A program made the translations under genes and the position numbers. The notes under the pieces were generated by a model that was not told the DNA's origin, searched no databases, and was given only the letters and a program-made list of their open reading frames with translations. Below are positions 43,107-52,390 of a stretch of 64,000 nucleotides of DNA, piece by piece (the stretch's first letter is position 1; each line of letters begins with the position of its first letter). Source of the stretch: Candidatus Peregrinibacteria bacterium (lineage in GTDB: Bacteria; Patescibacteriota; Gracilibacteria; UM-FILTER-43-11). The stretch lies in NCBI GenBank assembly GCA_016932505.1, contig JAFGCT010000035.1, forward strand, positions 102,015 through 166,014, given 5' to 3'.

Positions 43107-44177
43107 ATGGTAAAATTTTTTAGTATGAGTAAAAATCCTAAAGTAACCATCGGCGTAATATTGTTTAAGGGTGAAAAATATTTAAAACACAGTCTTACTT
43201 CACTTGTTAATCAGGACTACAAAAATATTGAATTCTTGTTCCGTGACCAGAGCCCTGATGGTGAGGCTTATGAGTATGTAAAAAATGAAATACCAGACGT
43301 GTTTTCAAAGGTTAAACTAGAAAAAGGTGGTAATTTGTGGCATTCAGGAGGTCATAATGCGCTTATAAACCAAATGAAAGGTGACTATTATTTTTGCTGT
43401 AGTAACGATATGCTTTATGAATCTGACTTTGTTTCCAAATGTATTAAAGAGCTCGAGAAACCTGAAAATAAAAAGTTTGGGAGTGCAACGGTTAAACTAA
43501 TGAAATGGGACTTTGAAAAAGCTGAACGTGGAGACTTAGAAGGTTCTAAGACAAGAATGATTGATAGTTTTGGAATTGGCATCGCTAAAAATCATCATTT
43601 TCATGATATTGGCTCTGGTGAAACTGACCAAACTCCATATTTTTCTTTACATAGAATATTCGGACCCTCCGGCGCTCTTGCTATATTCCGCAAGGACGCA
43701 CTTGATGAAATTGAATATAAAAATGAAGAAGGTAAAATAGAATATTTTGACGAACTACTTCACTATAAAAATGATGTTGATCTTGCTTACCGTCTTCAAT
43801 GGGCGGGAATCCCCTCTTTATTAATTCAATCAGTTAATGTTTATCACGATAGGCAGGCTGGTGTATTCGGTCATACAAATTTTAATATCATCAATCGGCT
43901 TGTAAGCCAAGCAGGGAAATCAAAATGGGTAAAAGCAAATTCCTTTTTCGGCCAACTCGTTGTCCTTAAAAAAAACTATTACAAAGGTTTTTCGTGGGAA
44001 GTTAAGATAAAAACTGGAATATCACGTCTTATTCGCTTTTTATATGTTTTGTTCTTCGATGCAAACTCACTAAGACAATACAAACAGGTTAATAAGTTCA
44101 GACGCGAAATAAATCTAAAGCGGAAAGCTATGCCTAGACGTGTAAATGCCTCCAAAATTGAAGAATTAATGACTTAA
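43107..44177 (+). CDS. Family 2 glycosyltransferase
   Basis: A 356-residue GT-A fold enzyme that adds a sugar from a nucleotide donor, most likely during polysaccharide assembly at the inner membrane face. KVTIGVILFKGEKYL and SLVNQDYKNIEFLFRDQSPDG make up the nucleotide-binding half, with SNDMLYE in the DxD-equivalent position. FGPSGALAIFRKDAL and NDVDLAYRLQWAG follow in the acceptor half. No membrane helix except weak hydrophobicity near the C-terminus (FLYVLFFDANS). A start at 43125 (MSKNPKVTIG) is equally possible. Followed by a second GT2. Confidence 0.88.
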   Translation: MVKFFSMSKNPKVTIGVILFKGEKYLKHSLTSLVNQDYKNIEFLFRDQSPDGEAYEYVKNEIPDVFSKVKLEKGGNLWHSGGHNALINQMKGDYYFCCSNDMLYESDFVSKCIKELEKPENKKFGSATVKLMKWDFEKAERGDLEGSKTRMIDSFGIGIAKNHHFHDIGSGETDQTPYFSLHRIFGPSGALAIFRKDALDEIEYKNEEGKIEYFDELLHYKNDVDLAYRLQWAGIPSLLIQSVNVYHDRQAGVFGHTNFNIINRLVSQAGKSKWVKANSFFGQLVVLKKNYYKGFSWEVKIKTGISRLIRFLYVLFFDANSLRQYKQVNKFRREINLKRKAMPRRVNASKIEELMT

Positions 44178-44209
44178 GGAATTTTTAACTTTTAATCTTT
44201 AGTTTCCAA

Positions 44210-45031
44210 TTGGAATATAAAGCTTCAATAATCATACTGGACTACAAGAAAAGCAAACGTGTTTGCGAGAATGTTAAGTATCTGCAAAATCAGAATACTG
44301 CCTTCCCTTATGAAATTATAGTTGTTGATAATTCCTGTGATATATCCAATGCAGATAAGCTTAAATGCCTGGATAAATACGAAAATGTTCAATTACATAT
44401 CAATAAAACTAATGTCGGTTATATTAATGGCAATAATCAGGGTGCAAAACATGCAAAGGGCGAGTATTTATTGATTGTTAATCCGGATATTGTGATGAGA
44501 GATGAAAACACTCTCCAAAAGCTTGTTGATTATATGGAAGCCAATCCGGAAACCGGAATACTTGGACCTAAGCAAATTAACGACGATGATGGCAGTACGG
44601 CAATGACAGTTCGCGCTTTTCCTAAATTCTTTTTACAGGTAGCAAGACGCACATTCCTACGTAAATTACCAATAATTAAAAACCTTGTAGCTCACGATGA
44701 AATGCAACATCTTGACTACAATAAAACTCAAGAGGTTGATTGGCTTCAATCTTCTTTTTGGGTTATACGAAAAGATTTATGGGATAGTTTTGGCGGACTT
44801 AATCGAGATTATTTTATATTTATGTCCGACCCAGATATGTGCTTTAAAACATGGAAAAAGGGGTTCAAGGTAATTTATTATCCTGATGTTAAGGTTTATG
44901 CAGACGGAATTCGGTTAAGTAGTGGTGGTTTTAAGGCTTATTTTCAAAAATGGACCCTTAGGCAACATGTAAAGGATTCTTTAAAATATGTTTGGAATCA
45001 TTTGTTTGCTAGAAATCCAAGGACTAAATAA
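44210..45031 (+). CDS. Family 2 glycosyltransferase (rhamnosyltransferase-like)
   Basis: A 273-residue GT2. The frame begins at a TTG (44210), needed because no ATG lies before the first strand ASIIILDYKK. The nucleotide site is IIVVDNSCD, followed by NVGYINGNNQGAKHAKGEYLLIVNPDI, the classic pattern of WbbL-type rhamnosyltransferases, with the DxD-like NPD. FWVIRKDLWDSFGGLNRDYFIFMSDPDMCFK is the acceptor half. It is 32 nt after the other GT2 and lies beside rmlA, which fits rhamnose-containing glycans. Donor not certain. Confidence 0.88.
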   Translation: MEYKASIIILDYKKSKRVCENVKYLQNQNTAFPYEIIVVDNSCDISNADKLKCLDKYENVQLHINKTNVGYINGNNQGAKHAKGEYLLIVNPDIVMRDENTLQKLVDYMEANPETGILGPKQINDDDGSTAMTVRAFPKFFLQVARRTFLRKLPIIKNLVAHDEMQHLDYNKTQEVDWLQSSFWVIRKDLWDSFGGLNRDYFIFMSDPDMCFKTWKKGFKVIYYPDVKVYADGIRLSSGGFKAYFQKWTLRQHVKDSLKYVWNHLFARNPRTK

Positions 45032-45039
45032 TATATCGT

Positions 45040-45063
45040 CTGCGCGATTACGAAATCGCGCAG
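45040..45063. terminator. Hairpin between convergent genes
   Basis: CTGCGCGATT and AATCGCGCAG form a 10-bp stem with loop acga. Located after the GT2 and before the end of the convergent membrane-protein gene; it may serve both. Confidence 0.6.
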
Positions 45064-45086
45064 AATATTGAATTATTTTATAAATT

Positions 45087-45500
45087 TTAAACGAATATCA
45101 ACTTACATGACGCGTAAAATATAAAACCAATTGCTATTACGAGACTTGCTCTGATTATTTTTTCTTTATTCCGTGGTGAAAATCTAAATTTCTTAGATAG
45201 ATCCCACTCAGATTTGACACCTGATATTTTGACTATTGTATCAATAACAAATCCAAAAAATACCAACCATAATACTTTGCCGCTTAATACGCTGTTTGCA
45301 ATATTATATGCTTCAAGTGAACGATTTATTGCACCATTCTCGCCTGCACCAAGAACAGAATACAGAAATATTATAAATAATATGCTAATAGACAAAGACA
45401 CATAGAGAATATAAAAACGACTTGCCCAAAACACAAGAGTGTCTTTTACCGAACTATTAAGATATCTTTTAAACCTCTTCTTTAATTTTAATATCGACAT
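45087..45500 (-). CDS. Small membrane protein, unknown
   Basis: A 137-residue protein with three hydrophobic helices (about 28-52, 73-88 and 116-137) and basic cytoplasmic segments ([22 protein letters not shown]). No family recognised. Its start lies inside the last 32 bases of rmlA, so it should be translationally coupled to that gene. A role in glycan export or modification is possible but only by context. Confidence 0.6.
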   Translation of the reverse strand: MSILKLKKRFKRYLNSSVKDTLVFWASRFYILYVSLSISILFIIFLYSVLGAGENGAINRSLEAYNIANSVLSGKVLWLVFFGFVIDTIVKISGVKSEWDLSKKFRFSPRNKEKIIRASLVIAIGFIFYASCKLIFV

Positions 45501-46257
45501 TTTTTAATTCATTCATCTTAATTTTTATATCCGATATTTTTCCGGTTATACCAAGTTTATATTCACGTGCAACAACACTTGCTTTATGTAAGCTTTCAAA
45601 TGTACCTGCATCTATCCATTGGCCCTTTAATTCCTCCGCAGAAAGTTCACCTATTTTAAGATAATGATTGTTTAAATCCACTATTTCATATTCACCCCTG
45701 GCGGATGGAGCAAGATTTTTTGCAAATTCAACAACTTTATTATCATAAATATAAAAACCCACCTGCGCTAAATCAGATTTTGGAACTTTTGGTTTTTCTT
45801 CAACACTTATAACTCGCCCATCCTTCATTTCAATTACTCCAAATCTCTCTGGGTCGTGTACTCTTTTGGCAAATACCTTCGCACCGGTTTTGAAAGACTG
45901 AATTGAGTCTGTGAAGTCATCTGTAAAAATATTATCACCAAGAATCATCGCAACTGAATCTTTTCCAATAAAATCTGCGCCTATCTTAAATGCCTGTGCT
46001 AATCCTTCTGGCTTATCCTGAACCTCATAAGCAATTCTTGCTCCAAATTGCTTGCCAGAACCAAGTAAATTTAAAAAGTCACCAGACCGTTCGGGTGCAA
46101 CAATAATCAAAATATCCTTAATTCCAGCTTTTAGTAGCGTGTTTAGTGGGTAATAAATCATTGGCTGATCATATACCGGAAGCAATTGCTTGCTTGTAAC
46201 CTGTGTTAATGGATGTAAGCGTGTTCCGCTTCCACCAGCTAAGATTATTCCTTTCAT
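45469..46257 (-). CDS. rmlA: Glucose-1-phosphate thymidylyltransferase
   Basis: From [16 protein letters not shown] the protein has 262 residues. It makes dTDP-glucose from dTTP and glucose-1-P, the first step to dTDP-rhamnose. [11 protein letters not shown] is the nucleotide loop, then [23 protein letters not shown] and [13 protein letters not shown]. The C-terminal allosteric helix region is short, about 30 residues less than classical RmlA. An open-frame extension to 46338 ([15 protein letters not shown]) is encoded by a word repeat and is unlikely to be native. rmlBCD are not in the window. Confidence 0.92.
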   Translation of the reverse strand: MKGIILAGGSGTRLHPLTQVTSKQLLPVYDQPMIYYPLNTLLKAGIKDILIIVAPERSGDFLNLLGSGKQFGARIAYEVQDKPEGLAQAFKIGADFIGKDSVAMILGDNIFTDDFTDSIQSFKTGAKVFAKRVHDPERFGVIEMKDGRVISVEEKPKVPKSDLAQVGFYIYDNKVVEFAKNLAPSARGEYEIVDLNNHYLKIGELSAEELKGQWIDAGTFESLHKASVVAREYKLGITGKISDIKIKMNELKNVDIKIKEEV

Positions 46258-46267
46258 GTTTCGGATT

Positions 46268-46326
46268 GTTGAGCCAGTTGGGGAGCCAGTTGAGGAGCCA
46301 GTTGAGGAGCCCATCGATTGGCTCCA
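46268..46326. repeat. gagccagttgag word repeat with inverted arm
   Basis: Four near copies of gagccagttg(a/g)g (46272-46310) followed by the inverted cgattggctcc. It lies between proB and rmlA and reads as a Gly/Ser/Thr-rich extension in the longest rmlA frame. Confidence 0.8.
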
Positions 46327-46347
46327 CAATTTGCTCACCCATTCGGA

Positions 46348-47418
46348 CTACCATATTACCAAATCATCAGCATGAATGACAGGTTTTTTTAGTTTTACGC
46401 CAGAATTCTTTAATGTTTGTGAGTTGTAATGAACCATTCCTGTGCCAATTGGTATTTGGTCGTGATTTAGAATAGTCACTACATCTTTTGAATTGAATTC
46501 ACCTATTATCTTACTTATTCCTACGGCAAGCAGGCTCTTTCTTTTTTTGAGTGCATCATAAGCCCCTTTATCTACCACTATTGTTCCTGTTGGAACTACA
46601 CCCGCCGCAAGCCATGACTTTTTTCCGACAAATTTCGACTTCTTATTATTGCAGACTGCAGGAAAATGAGTGCCTGAGTTTAAACCGTTTGCCGCATTAA
46701 GTAAAGCGTTTTTTTGTTTTCCATAACAAATATCAGCCTCAATACAAGCCTTCATTACCATATCTATGGAAACAAGTTTATTTATCATACCTCCAAGACC
46801 AACCCCACTGCTGGATTTTGAACATGCTTTTTTTAACTCCGGAGTAATTTCTTCTACAACTTTAATTAATTTTGCATCTTTACTTTTAGTAGGATCTTTA
46901 TCAAAAAGCCCTTTTATATCGGTCAGAATTATTAAATGGTCTGCCTTAATTGCAACGGCTGTAAGAGCTGCAAGGTTGTCATTATCACTAAAACATAAAT
47001 CCGCGGAAGCCAGAACGTCGTTTTCATTTAAAATTGGGATAATCCGATTTGCAGTAAGACGTTCGATTGTATTTCGAATTGTTATGTATTTTTCCCTGTT
47101 ATGAAAATCATCACGCAATGGAAGTATCTGCGCGACTTCAATTCCATATTTCTCAAATGCAGTTCTGTATTTATTGATTAATCGACTTTGCCCAACCGCA
47201 GAAAGCATCCTTTTTTCCATAGTAGCGTCTTCTTTTTTGAAAGTTACAAGCTCTCTTCCTGCACCTACAGCCCCCGAACTAATTAGAATTATCTCACTTC
47301 CCTCTATCCAAAGAACTGACATCTGTTCCACAAAATGATTGAAAACTTTTTCATCAAGTTTGCCGGATTTGTTCACCAAAACCCCTGTGCCTATTTTTAT
47401 TACTATTCGCTTACTCAT
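46348..47418 (-). CDS. proB: Glutamate 5-kinase
   Basis: A 356-residue enzyme phosphorylating glutamate to start proline synthesis. The amino-acid kinase domain (about 1-250) has KIGTGVLVN, ILISSGAVGAGR, ILNENDVLAS and LLTDIKGLFD-type (IILTDIKGLFD) motifs and VGLGGMINK. A C-terminal PUA domain (about 270-356, IVVDKGAYDALKKRKSLLAVGI) is complete, as in E. coli ProB. proA and proC are not in the window. proS lies directly upstream on the same strand, so both may belong to one transcript linking proline synthesis and charging. Confidence 0.93.
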   Translation of the reverse strand: MSKRIVIKIGTGVLVNKSGKLDEKVFNHFVEQMSVLWIEGSEIILISSGAVGAGRELVTFKKEDATMEKRMLSAVGQSRLINKYRTAFEKYGIEVAQILPLRDDFHNREKYITIRNTIERLTANRIIPILNENDVLASADLCFSDNDNLAALTAVAIKADHLIILTDIKGLFDKDPTKSKDAKLIKVVEEITPELKKACSKSSSGVGLGGMINKLVSIDMVMKACIEADICYGKQKNALLNAANGLNSGTHFPAVCNNKKSKFVGKKSWLAAGVVPTGTIVVDKGAYDALKKRKSLLAVGISKIIGEFNSKDVVTILNHDQIPIGTGMVHYNSQTLKNSGVKLKKPVIHADDLVIW

Positions 47419-47456
47419 TGATTAACGATTTATGATTAACGATTAACGTAAATCGT
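47417..47456. repeat. gattaacg-class word repeat
   Basis: gattaacgatttatgatt and further words fill the gap between proS and proB; 47425-47449 is identical to 11103-11127. Confidence 0.75.
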
Positions 47457-47457
47457 T

Positions 47458-49152
47458 TTAGGTGTAAAACTTTTTTATTTCGGAGATTATATCTTCCATC
47501 TTTACATCCTTTGCTTCTTTATCAGTCCTTTCTTTCCATTCAACGCCGTTCTTTTCAAGTGTTCGATTTGATATTACTATTCGAAGAGGAATGCCAATTA
47601 AATCAGCATCTTTTAATTTAGAGCCCGGTCTTTCATCACGGTCATCTAATAATACGGACATTCCCTGTTTTTCAATTTCATCATAAAGTTCCTGCGCTTT
47701 CTTTGTAACCACACCATCGCTCCCTATCGTCACCATATGAACCTCATATGGTGTAACAGATTTTGGCCAAATGATTCCGTTTTCATCGTTATGAACTTCC
47801 ACAATTGTACCCATTGTTCTTCCTATTCCAATTCCGTAGCAACCCATATAAAAAGGTTTTTCAGTTCCATCTTTATCTGTAAAATTGCAACCTTTCATTT
47901 TATCGGTGTAGTGTGTTCCAAGCTGAAAAATATTACCAACCTCAATCCCCTTTCCTTCAAGTAGCTTTTTCCCATCTTCGGATTTACAGTTTGTTGGTGG
48001 AAGAGCAATGTCCCCCATAATATCAACTTCAAAATCTCGCCCGTAATTCACATTTAGCGTATCTACCTGTGGCTTATCTGCACCAGTGTAGAAGTTCTTT
48101 ACAGATTTAAGTGAAATGTCACCGACCTTTTTGATTGTCAGTTTTAAAGGTGAAACAAATCCAACTGCGCTACCCAATTCCTCAATTTCCTCTGGAGTAG
48201 CCTGACGTATTTCAAAACAGCCAAGCGCTTTCTTTAATTTAATTTCATTTATATCCAAATCTCCTCGAAGTACAGCAAGTACAAAATCTCCCTTATCCGT
48301 TACGTAAACAATGGACTTTATCTGACGCCATGCAGGTTCGTTATAAAGCTTCACACCATCGGCTATTGTAGGCCCTCTTGGAGCGTCTTTTATTTCCATA
48401 AGAAGCTCATCTTCATCTGGGTTCATTTCCTCACGCTTAAACACTGCTACTTCCTCATGAGCCGCATATGATTTATCATCCGCAATTAAATAACGAGATT
48501 CTCCCGCTTCTGATTCGACTACATATTCATGGCAATATTCACCACCAATATAACCATTATCGGATTCAATACGAACGGTATCTAGACCCACTCTTTCAAA
48601 TATTCTAGTATATGAATCCCCCATTACTTTATATTCTTTTTGAAAATCATCCGCATCGGCATGGAATGAATAAGCATCTTTCATGAGGAATTCTCTTACG
48701 CGAAGTAAACCTCCACGCGCTCTTTTCTCATCTCTGAACTTTTGTGAAAACTGATAGATATTGAATGGTAAATCTTTGTAACTCACATTGAATTTACGAA
48801 CTAGATCGACCATCATTTCTTCCGCTGTACCACCAAGTGCGAATTTCGCCCCACGTTGATCCTCAATAGACATAAGCTCAAACCCCACGGAGTTTGTTCG
48901 GTTAGTTTCTTCCCATAATTCAATTGGATGAAGTACTGGAGTAATCATCTTCTGTGCACCCGCCTTATCCATCTCTTCCTCTATGATTTTCATGATTTTA
49001 TCCTGCACACGAATACCAAGAGGCAAAAAATAATAACGTCCTGCAACGGATTCACGTATAAAACCTGCCTGATAAAGTAACTTATGACTAATTAATTTAA
49101 TCTCACCGGAAACTTCTTTAACTGTTTTCCCGAATAGTTTGGAGTATTTCAT
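47458..49152 (-). CDS. proS: Prolyl-tRNA synthetase (bacterial type)
   Basis: From MKYSKLFGKTVKEV the protein has 564 residues. Class II motifs are intact: motif 1 around IIEEEMDKAGAQKMITPVL, motif 2 FRDEKRARGGLLRVREFLMKD and motif 3 GCYGIGIGRTMG. Between motifs 2 and 3 is the insertion (INS) editing domain (about 225-385), typical of the bacterial type, and the C-terminal anticodon-binding domain ends the protein. Eleven extra codons upstream (to 49185) fall in a word repeat and are probably not translated. Confidence 0.96.
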   Translation of the reverse strand: MKYSKLFGKTVKEVSGEIKLISHKLLYQAGFIRESVAGRYYFLPLGIRVQDKIMKIIEEEMDKAGAQKMITPVLHPIELWEETNRTNSVGFELMSIEDQRGAKFALGGTAEEMMVDLVRKFNVSYKDLPFNIYQFSQKFRDEKRARGGLLRVREFLMKDAYSFHADADDFQKEYKVMGDSYTRIFERVGLDTVRIESDNGYIGGEYCHEYVVESEAGESRYLIADDKSYAAHEEVAVFKREEMNPDEDELLMEIKDAPRGPTIADGVKLYNEPAWRQIKSIVYVTDKGDFVLAVLRGDLDINEIKLKKALGCFEIRQATPEEIEELGSAVGFVSPLKLTIKKVGDISLKSVKNFYTGADKPQVDTLNVNYGRDFEVDIMGDIALPPTNCKSEDGKKLLEGKGIEVGNIFQLGTHYTDKMKGCNFTDKDGTEKPFYMGCYGIGIGRTMGTIVEVHNDENGIIWPKSVTPYEVHMVTIGSDGVVTKKAQELYDEIEKQGMSVLLDDRDERPGSKLKDADLIGIPLRIVISNRTLEKNGVEWKERTDKEAKDVKMEDIISEIKKFYT

Positions 49153-49159
49153 GTATTTA

Positions 49160-49213
49160 TTGAAAATTAAAGATTCAAAATTCAAGATTATTTTTTAATT
49201 TTGAATTTTCAAT
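49160..49213. repeat. gaattttgaa-class word repeat
   Basis: gaaaattaaagattcaaaattc and aattttgaattttc are opposite arms around a T-rich loop, upstream of proS. Confidence 0.65.
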
Positions 49214-49285
49214 GATATTCTACTGATTTTCTTAATTGCCGTAAAGGAGTAGATTTGTTAAAATTAAACAAAATCTAAAAACTAA

Positions 49286-49711
49286 ATGATTATGAAAACA
49301 TCAATGCAAAAATTGTTTAAAGTAATGCTTCTTATATCTTTTGTAATGCTTGTATTTTCCGTTCCAGTTACATTTGCACAATCCAGCGCTCCTTCAGTTT
49401 TACCTAGTGATGATTTTGATATCGGTGGATATGGAGATGCTTGTACAGGTCTTGCCCAAAGAATTCGCACTGGAGATATCACACTTGAACAAATCCCATG
49501 CTTTATAAAATATTTTTCTCAAACTCTAATTGCCATTGCAGGATCTCTTTCTGTGATTTTTGTAATGATTGGTGGGTATAAATATGTCGTGGGCTCTGAT
49601 GAGCAAAAAGATGTAGCTAAGAAAACAATCACTTATGCACTTATTGGCTTAGCGGTAAGTTTAAGTGCTTGGATTTTGGTTGATTTAGTTCTTCAATTTG
49701 CTACGGAGTAA
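49286..49711 (+). CDS. TrbC/VirB2-like pilin subunit (second copy)
   Basis: A 141-residue exported protein. A signal peptide (core VMLLISFVMLVFSVPVTFA, cut before QSS) is followed by a polar segment with two cysteines (DACTGL, IPCFI) and two membrane helices (about 75-97 and 110-137), joined by GSDEQKDVAKK. The layout matches the gene at 15610, though sequence identity is low. Again no type IV secretion genes are near. The Cys pair in the exported part is absent from the other copy. It is a single gene without Shine-Dalgarno, ending at a word repeat. Confidence 0.72.
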   Translation: MIMKTSMQKLFKVMLLISFVMLVFSVPVTFAQSSAPSVLPSDDFDIGGYGDACTGLAQRIRTGDITLEQIPCFIKYFSQTLIAIAGSLSVIFVMIGGYKYVVGSDEQKDVAKKTITYALIGLAVSLSAWILVDLVLQFATE

Positions 49712-49712
49712 C

Positions 49713-49806
49713 TTCGAATAGTTGCTCGAATAGGGGCTCGAATAGGTAATCGAATAGGTCAATACGATCCCCAATACGATTTTCAATACGATAATCAATT
49801 CGAATA
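49713..49806. repeat. cgaatagg/caatacga word repeat
   Basis: cgaatag(g/t) x4 (49714-49757), then caatacga x3 (49760-49796) and a closing caattcga. The 21 nt at 49759-49779 match 22048-22068 on the other strand. Confidence 0.85.
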
Positions 49807-49817
49807 TATAATAATAA

Positions 49818-51077
49818 ATGATAAATATGGGTTTCTTAAACCGTTCAACAAAAACATTTCTAAAAAATTCACAGAAGAAGATAAATGAGCTGAAAAAAAA
49901 GCTTGAAGAATTGAAAGAATCCGAACATAGACTGGATAAAGAGGAGAAAGCATTAAAAAGCAAAGCTCCTAGTCCAAAAAATGAAGTACGTGTCGTTCTA
50001 TCCGTTGATTCAGTTGTACGCTCTACAATTGCAATTCTACTCGTTTTGGCTTTGGTTTATATATTGGGGATAATAAAAGGAATTATTATTATTTTCCTAG
50101 TTGCACTTTTCCTTGCTGCCGCCTTTAATCCGGCAATAGATAAAATGGAAAAGAAAAAAATTCCTCGTCCAATCGGAATTATTTTTATGTATGTAATAGT
50201 ACTAGGAATATTCGTACTAATGATTACGTCTTTGGTTCCTATTATTGCCAGACAAACTGCCTCCCTGGGATTTTCCGTTAAAGATATTATTCACACCATT
50301 GTAAACGGAACCGATTCAGATTCGTGGATTATTCAAAAAATTCAGCCTGTTGCTAATCAAATATGGGCAAGTGTAGATCAAACCCAAGTTACTGAATATT
50401 TATCCAGCTCACTTTCTGAACTTGCATTTCGATTAACTAATTTTGCAAGTAATGCAATTGGCGCGGTTTTCGCTATATTCAACGGACTATTTAATATGTT
50501 GCTTGTTCTTATTATTACCTTCTTTATGGTAGTAAGTTCAAAAAATACAACCAACTTCTTCCATTCGCTCTTCCCACATAGATATTCCGGTTATATTTCT
50601 GAAAAATCCAAACAAATAAGTATTCGCATTGGTTCTTGGATTCGCGGGCAAGTATTACTTGCAATTATAATGGGTATTATTAGCTATATAATTTTTTCGA
50701 TAATGGGGCTTAATTACGCCCTAACCCTTTCTATGGTTTCTGCACTCGCTGAATTCATTCCATACCTTGGGCCACTTATCACATTTGTCTCTGCCGCACT
50801 TATCGCACTTAACCAAGATCCAATAATTTTACTTTGGCTGATACCTGTTTATATAATTCTGCAATTTCTGGAAGGCAATCTGCTTATACCGCTGATTATC
50901 GGAAAATCTATGGGGATGAATCCAATTGTGGTACTATTCGCTCTGCTTTCTGGCGCTACTATTGGATACAGTGTTAATGGAAGTATTGGACTTGCACTTG
51001 TCGGAATGATTATCGCCGTTCCTGTTGCTAATATTATTTCGATGTTTGTTTCCGAATATACAGACAGACATAAATAG
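49818..51077 (+). CDS. AI-2E family transporter (PerM/YdgG-like)
   Basis: A 419-residue membrane protein. A charged coiled-coil extension (about 15-55) is followed by the family core of seven or eight helices. Diagnostic are FNPAIDKMEKKKIPR in the first loop and the C-terminal LSMVSALAEFIPYLGPLITF and NLLIPLIIGKSMGMNPIVVLFALLSGATIGYSVNGSIGLAL. Members export autoinducer-2 or act as Na+/H+ antiporters; which applies here is unknown, and no luxS is present. TATAAT ends only 5 nt before this ATG, so the next ATG (49827) may be the true start. Confidence 0.9.
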   Translation: MINMGFLNRSTKTFLKNSQKKINELKKKLEELKESEHRLDKEEKALKSKAPSPKNEVRVVLSVDSVVRSTIAILLVLALVYILGIIKGIIIIFLVALFLAAAFNPAIDKMEKKKIPRPIGIIFMYVIVLGIFVLMITSLVPIIARQTASLGFSVKDIIHTIVNGTDSDSWIIQKIQPVANQIWASVDQTQVTEYLSSSLSELAFRLTNFASNAIGAVFAIFNGLFNMLLVLIITFFMVVSSKNTTNFFHSLFPHRYSGYISEKSKQISIRIGSWIRGQVLLAIIMGIISYIIFSIMGLNYALTLSMVSALAEFIPYLGPLITFVSAALIALNQDPIILLWLIPVYIILQFLEGNLLIPLIIGKSMGMNPIVVLFALLSGATIGYSVNGSIGLALVGMIIAVPVANIISMFVSEYTDRHK

Positions 51078-51171
51078 CTAAAGACGAGACGACGAGATGA
51101 TTTGGTGTAAAGCGGTTGAAAAAACGTCCTATTGCCTGTATGGTTGTTTCGTTATTTCGTTATTTCGTCAT
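51078..51171. repeat. acgag/tttcgtta short word repeat
   Basis: gacgagacgacgag near the left and gtttcgttatttcgttatttcgtc at the right, between the permease and queF. The open frame from 51097 through this region is not family-like. Confidence 0.5.
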
Positions 51172-51588
51172 ATGAATAAACTATTTGTTGAAGGCAAAGA
51201 CTATAAACAAGCCGACCTTGATAAAATTCGCAAAGAACTTTGTAAAATTGCCCCTTTGGAAACTTTTCAATTCAAGGAACTTTCCGCTGGAGAGCATTGG
51301 GTTAGCATCAGCTCTCCTGAATTCACCGCGATATGCCCATTTAGTGATTGGCCAGATTTCGGGTCCGTTACAATTAAATATGTACCAAATAAAGCCTGTC
51401 TGGAACTTAAATCCTTCAAAGTCTACATAAACAGCTTCCGCGATATAAAAATCTTCCACGAAGCCGTTACGGAAGTAATATTCGCTGACTTTCTTGATTC
51501 CGTTAAACCAAAAAAAGCTCATATTATCGTAGATATGAATGTTCGTGGGAATGTTAAAACAATTTGCGAAAAAAGATATAAGTGTTGA
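51172..51588 (+). CDS. queF: NADPH-dependent 7-cyano-7-deazaguanine reductase QueF
   Basis: From MNKLFVEGKDYKQ it has 138 residues, the short unimodular form. QueF reduces the nitrile of preQ0 to preQ1 for the tRNA nucleoside queuosine. The catalytic Cys lies in FTAICPFSDWPDFG, with the proton-donor Asp in the same loop (CPxxxxPD), and the NADPH site is LELKSFKVYINSFRD. PHHEMVT-type residues appear as IFHEAV. The start at 51172 is chosen because the upstream frame lies in a word repeat. It is followed, convergent and 1 nt away, by the queuosine-precursor transporter. Confidence 0.93.
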   Translation: MNKLFVEGKDYKQADLDKIRKELCKIAPLETFQFKELSAGEHWVSISSPEFTAICPFSDWPDFGSVTIKYVPNKACLELKSFKVYINSFRDIKIFHEAVTEVIFADFLDSVKPKKAHIIVDMNVRGNVKTICEKRYKC

Positions 51589-51589
51589 T

Positions 51590-52255
51590 TTATTTTGTTC
51601 CCTTTTCCAATTCTTTCGGCACACCTATCCATGATGTAGCTAAATAAACGAAAGGAGTATCGATTACAGCGATTACTAATTTTACAACATACTGACCAAA
51701 TATCATTGCTACGAGTACGGAATTTGGTACGGTTACATAAAAAGCGATTGTGATAAAAAGGATTGTATCAATTAGTTGGCTTGCCATTGTAGCAACGTTA
51801 TTTCTAAGCCAAAGGTACTTCCCTTCTGATTTTTTCCTGATCAAACTAAACATCCAAACATCAAATAGCTGAGAGCAAAGATAAGCGACCATACTACCAA
51901 GTATAATACGAGGAACCATACCAAAAAACATGCTGAATGATTCCTGATTTACAGCCCAGAAATCAGCTGAAGGTAGTTTTACTGCTATCCAGATGAATAA
52001 GAGGATTAGGAGATTAGCGAGAAAGCCAACCATAACAGTTTTACGTGCGCGTTCTTTTCCCCAGCATTCGCATATTATATCTGTACAAGGAAATGTAATA
52101 GCATAGAAAATTGCACCAGCAGGCATAATAAAGCCGTAAATATCAATAATTTTTGATGAAACAAGGTTAACAAATGTAATAGTAGCCATGAATATACCGA
52201 ACATAATATAGAATTTAAGTTCTCGATTTTCTTTAATTGTTTTTTCAATATTCAT
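51590..52255 (-). CDS. yhhQ: Queuosine precursor transporter (YhhQ/VUT family)
   Basis: A 221-residue membrane protein with six helices. MATITFVNLVSSKII, FPCTDIICECWGKERAR and VYLATSWIGVPKEL match the VUT family; YhhQ members import preQ0/preQ1. Placed tail to tail with queF, it suggests that the cell salvages preQ0 from outside and reduces it, since no queC, queD or queE is in this window. Substrate is inferred from the family and the neighbour. Confidence 0.9.
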   Translation of the reverse strand: MNIEKTIKENRELKFYIMFGIFMATITFVNLVSSKIIDIYGFIMPAGAIFYAITFPCTDIICECWGKERARKTVMVGFLANLLILLFIWIAVKLPSADFWAVNQESFSMFFGMVPRIILGSMVAYLCSQLFDVWMFSLIRKKSEGKYLWLRNNVATMASQLIDTILFITIAFYVTVPNSVLVAMIFGQYVVKLVIAVIDTPFVYLATSWIGVPKELEKGTK

Positions 52256-52390
52256 AATAATTTTGTTAGAACAGTATTATTTGTACCATATATTGTTTTT
52301 TATTGTTACTGGTTTTTCTAATATACCCCTTTTTTAATTGCTATTCCATTAATTTCCTACTATAATAACTTACTAATAAAGTTGTAAAAC

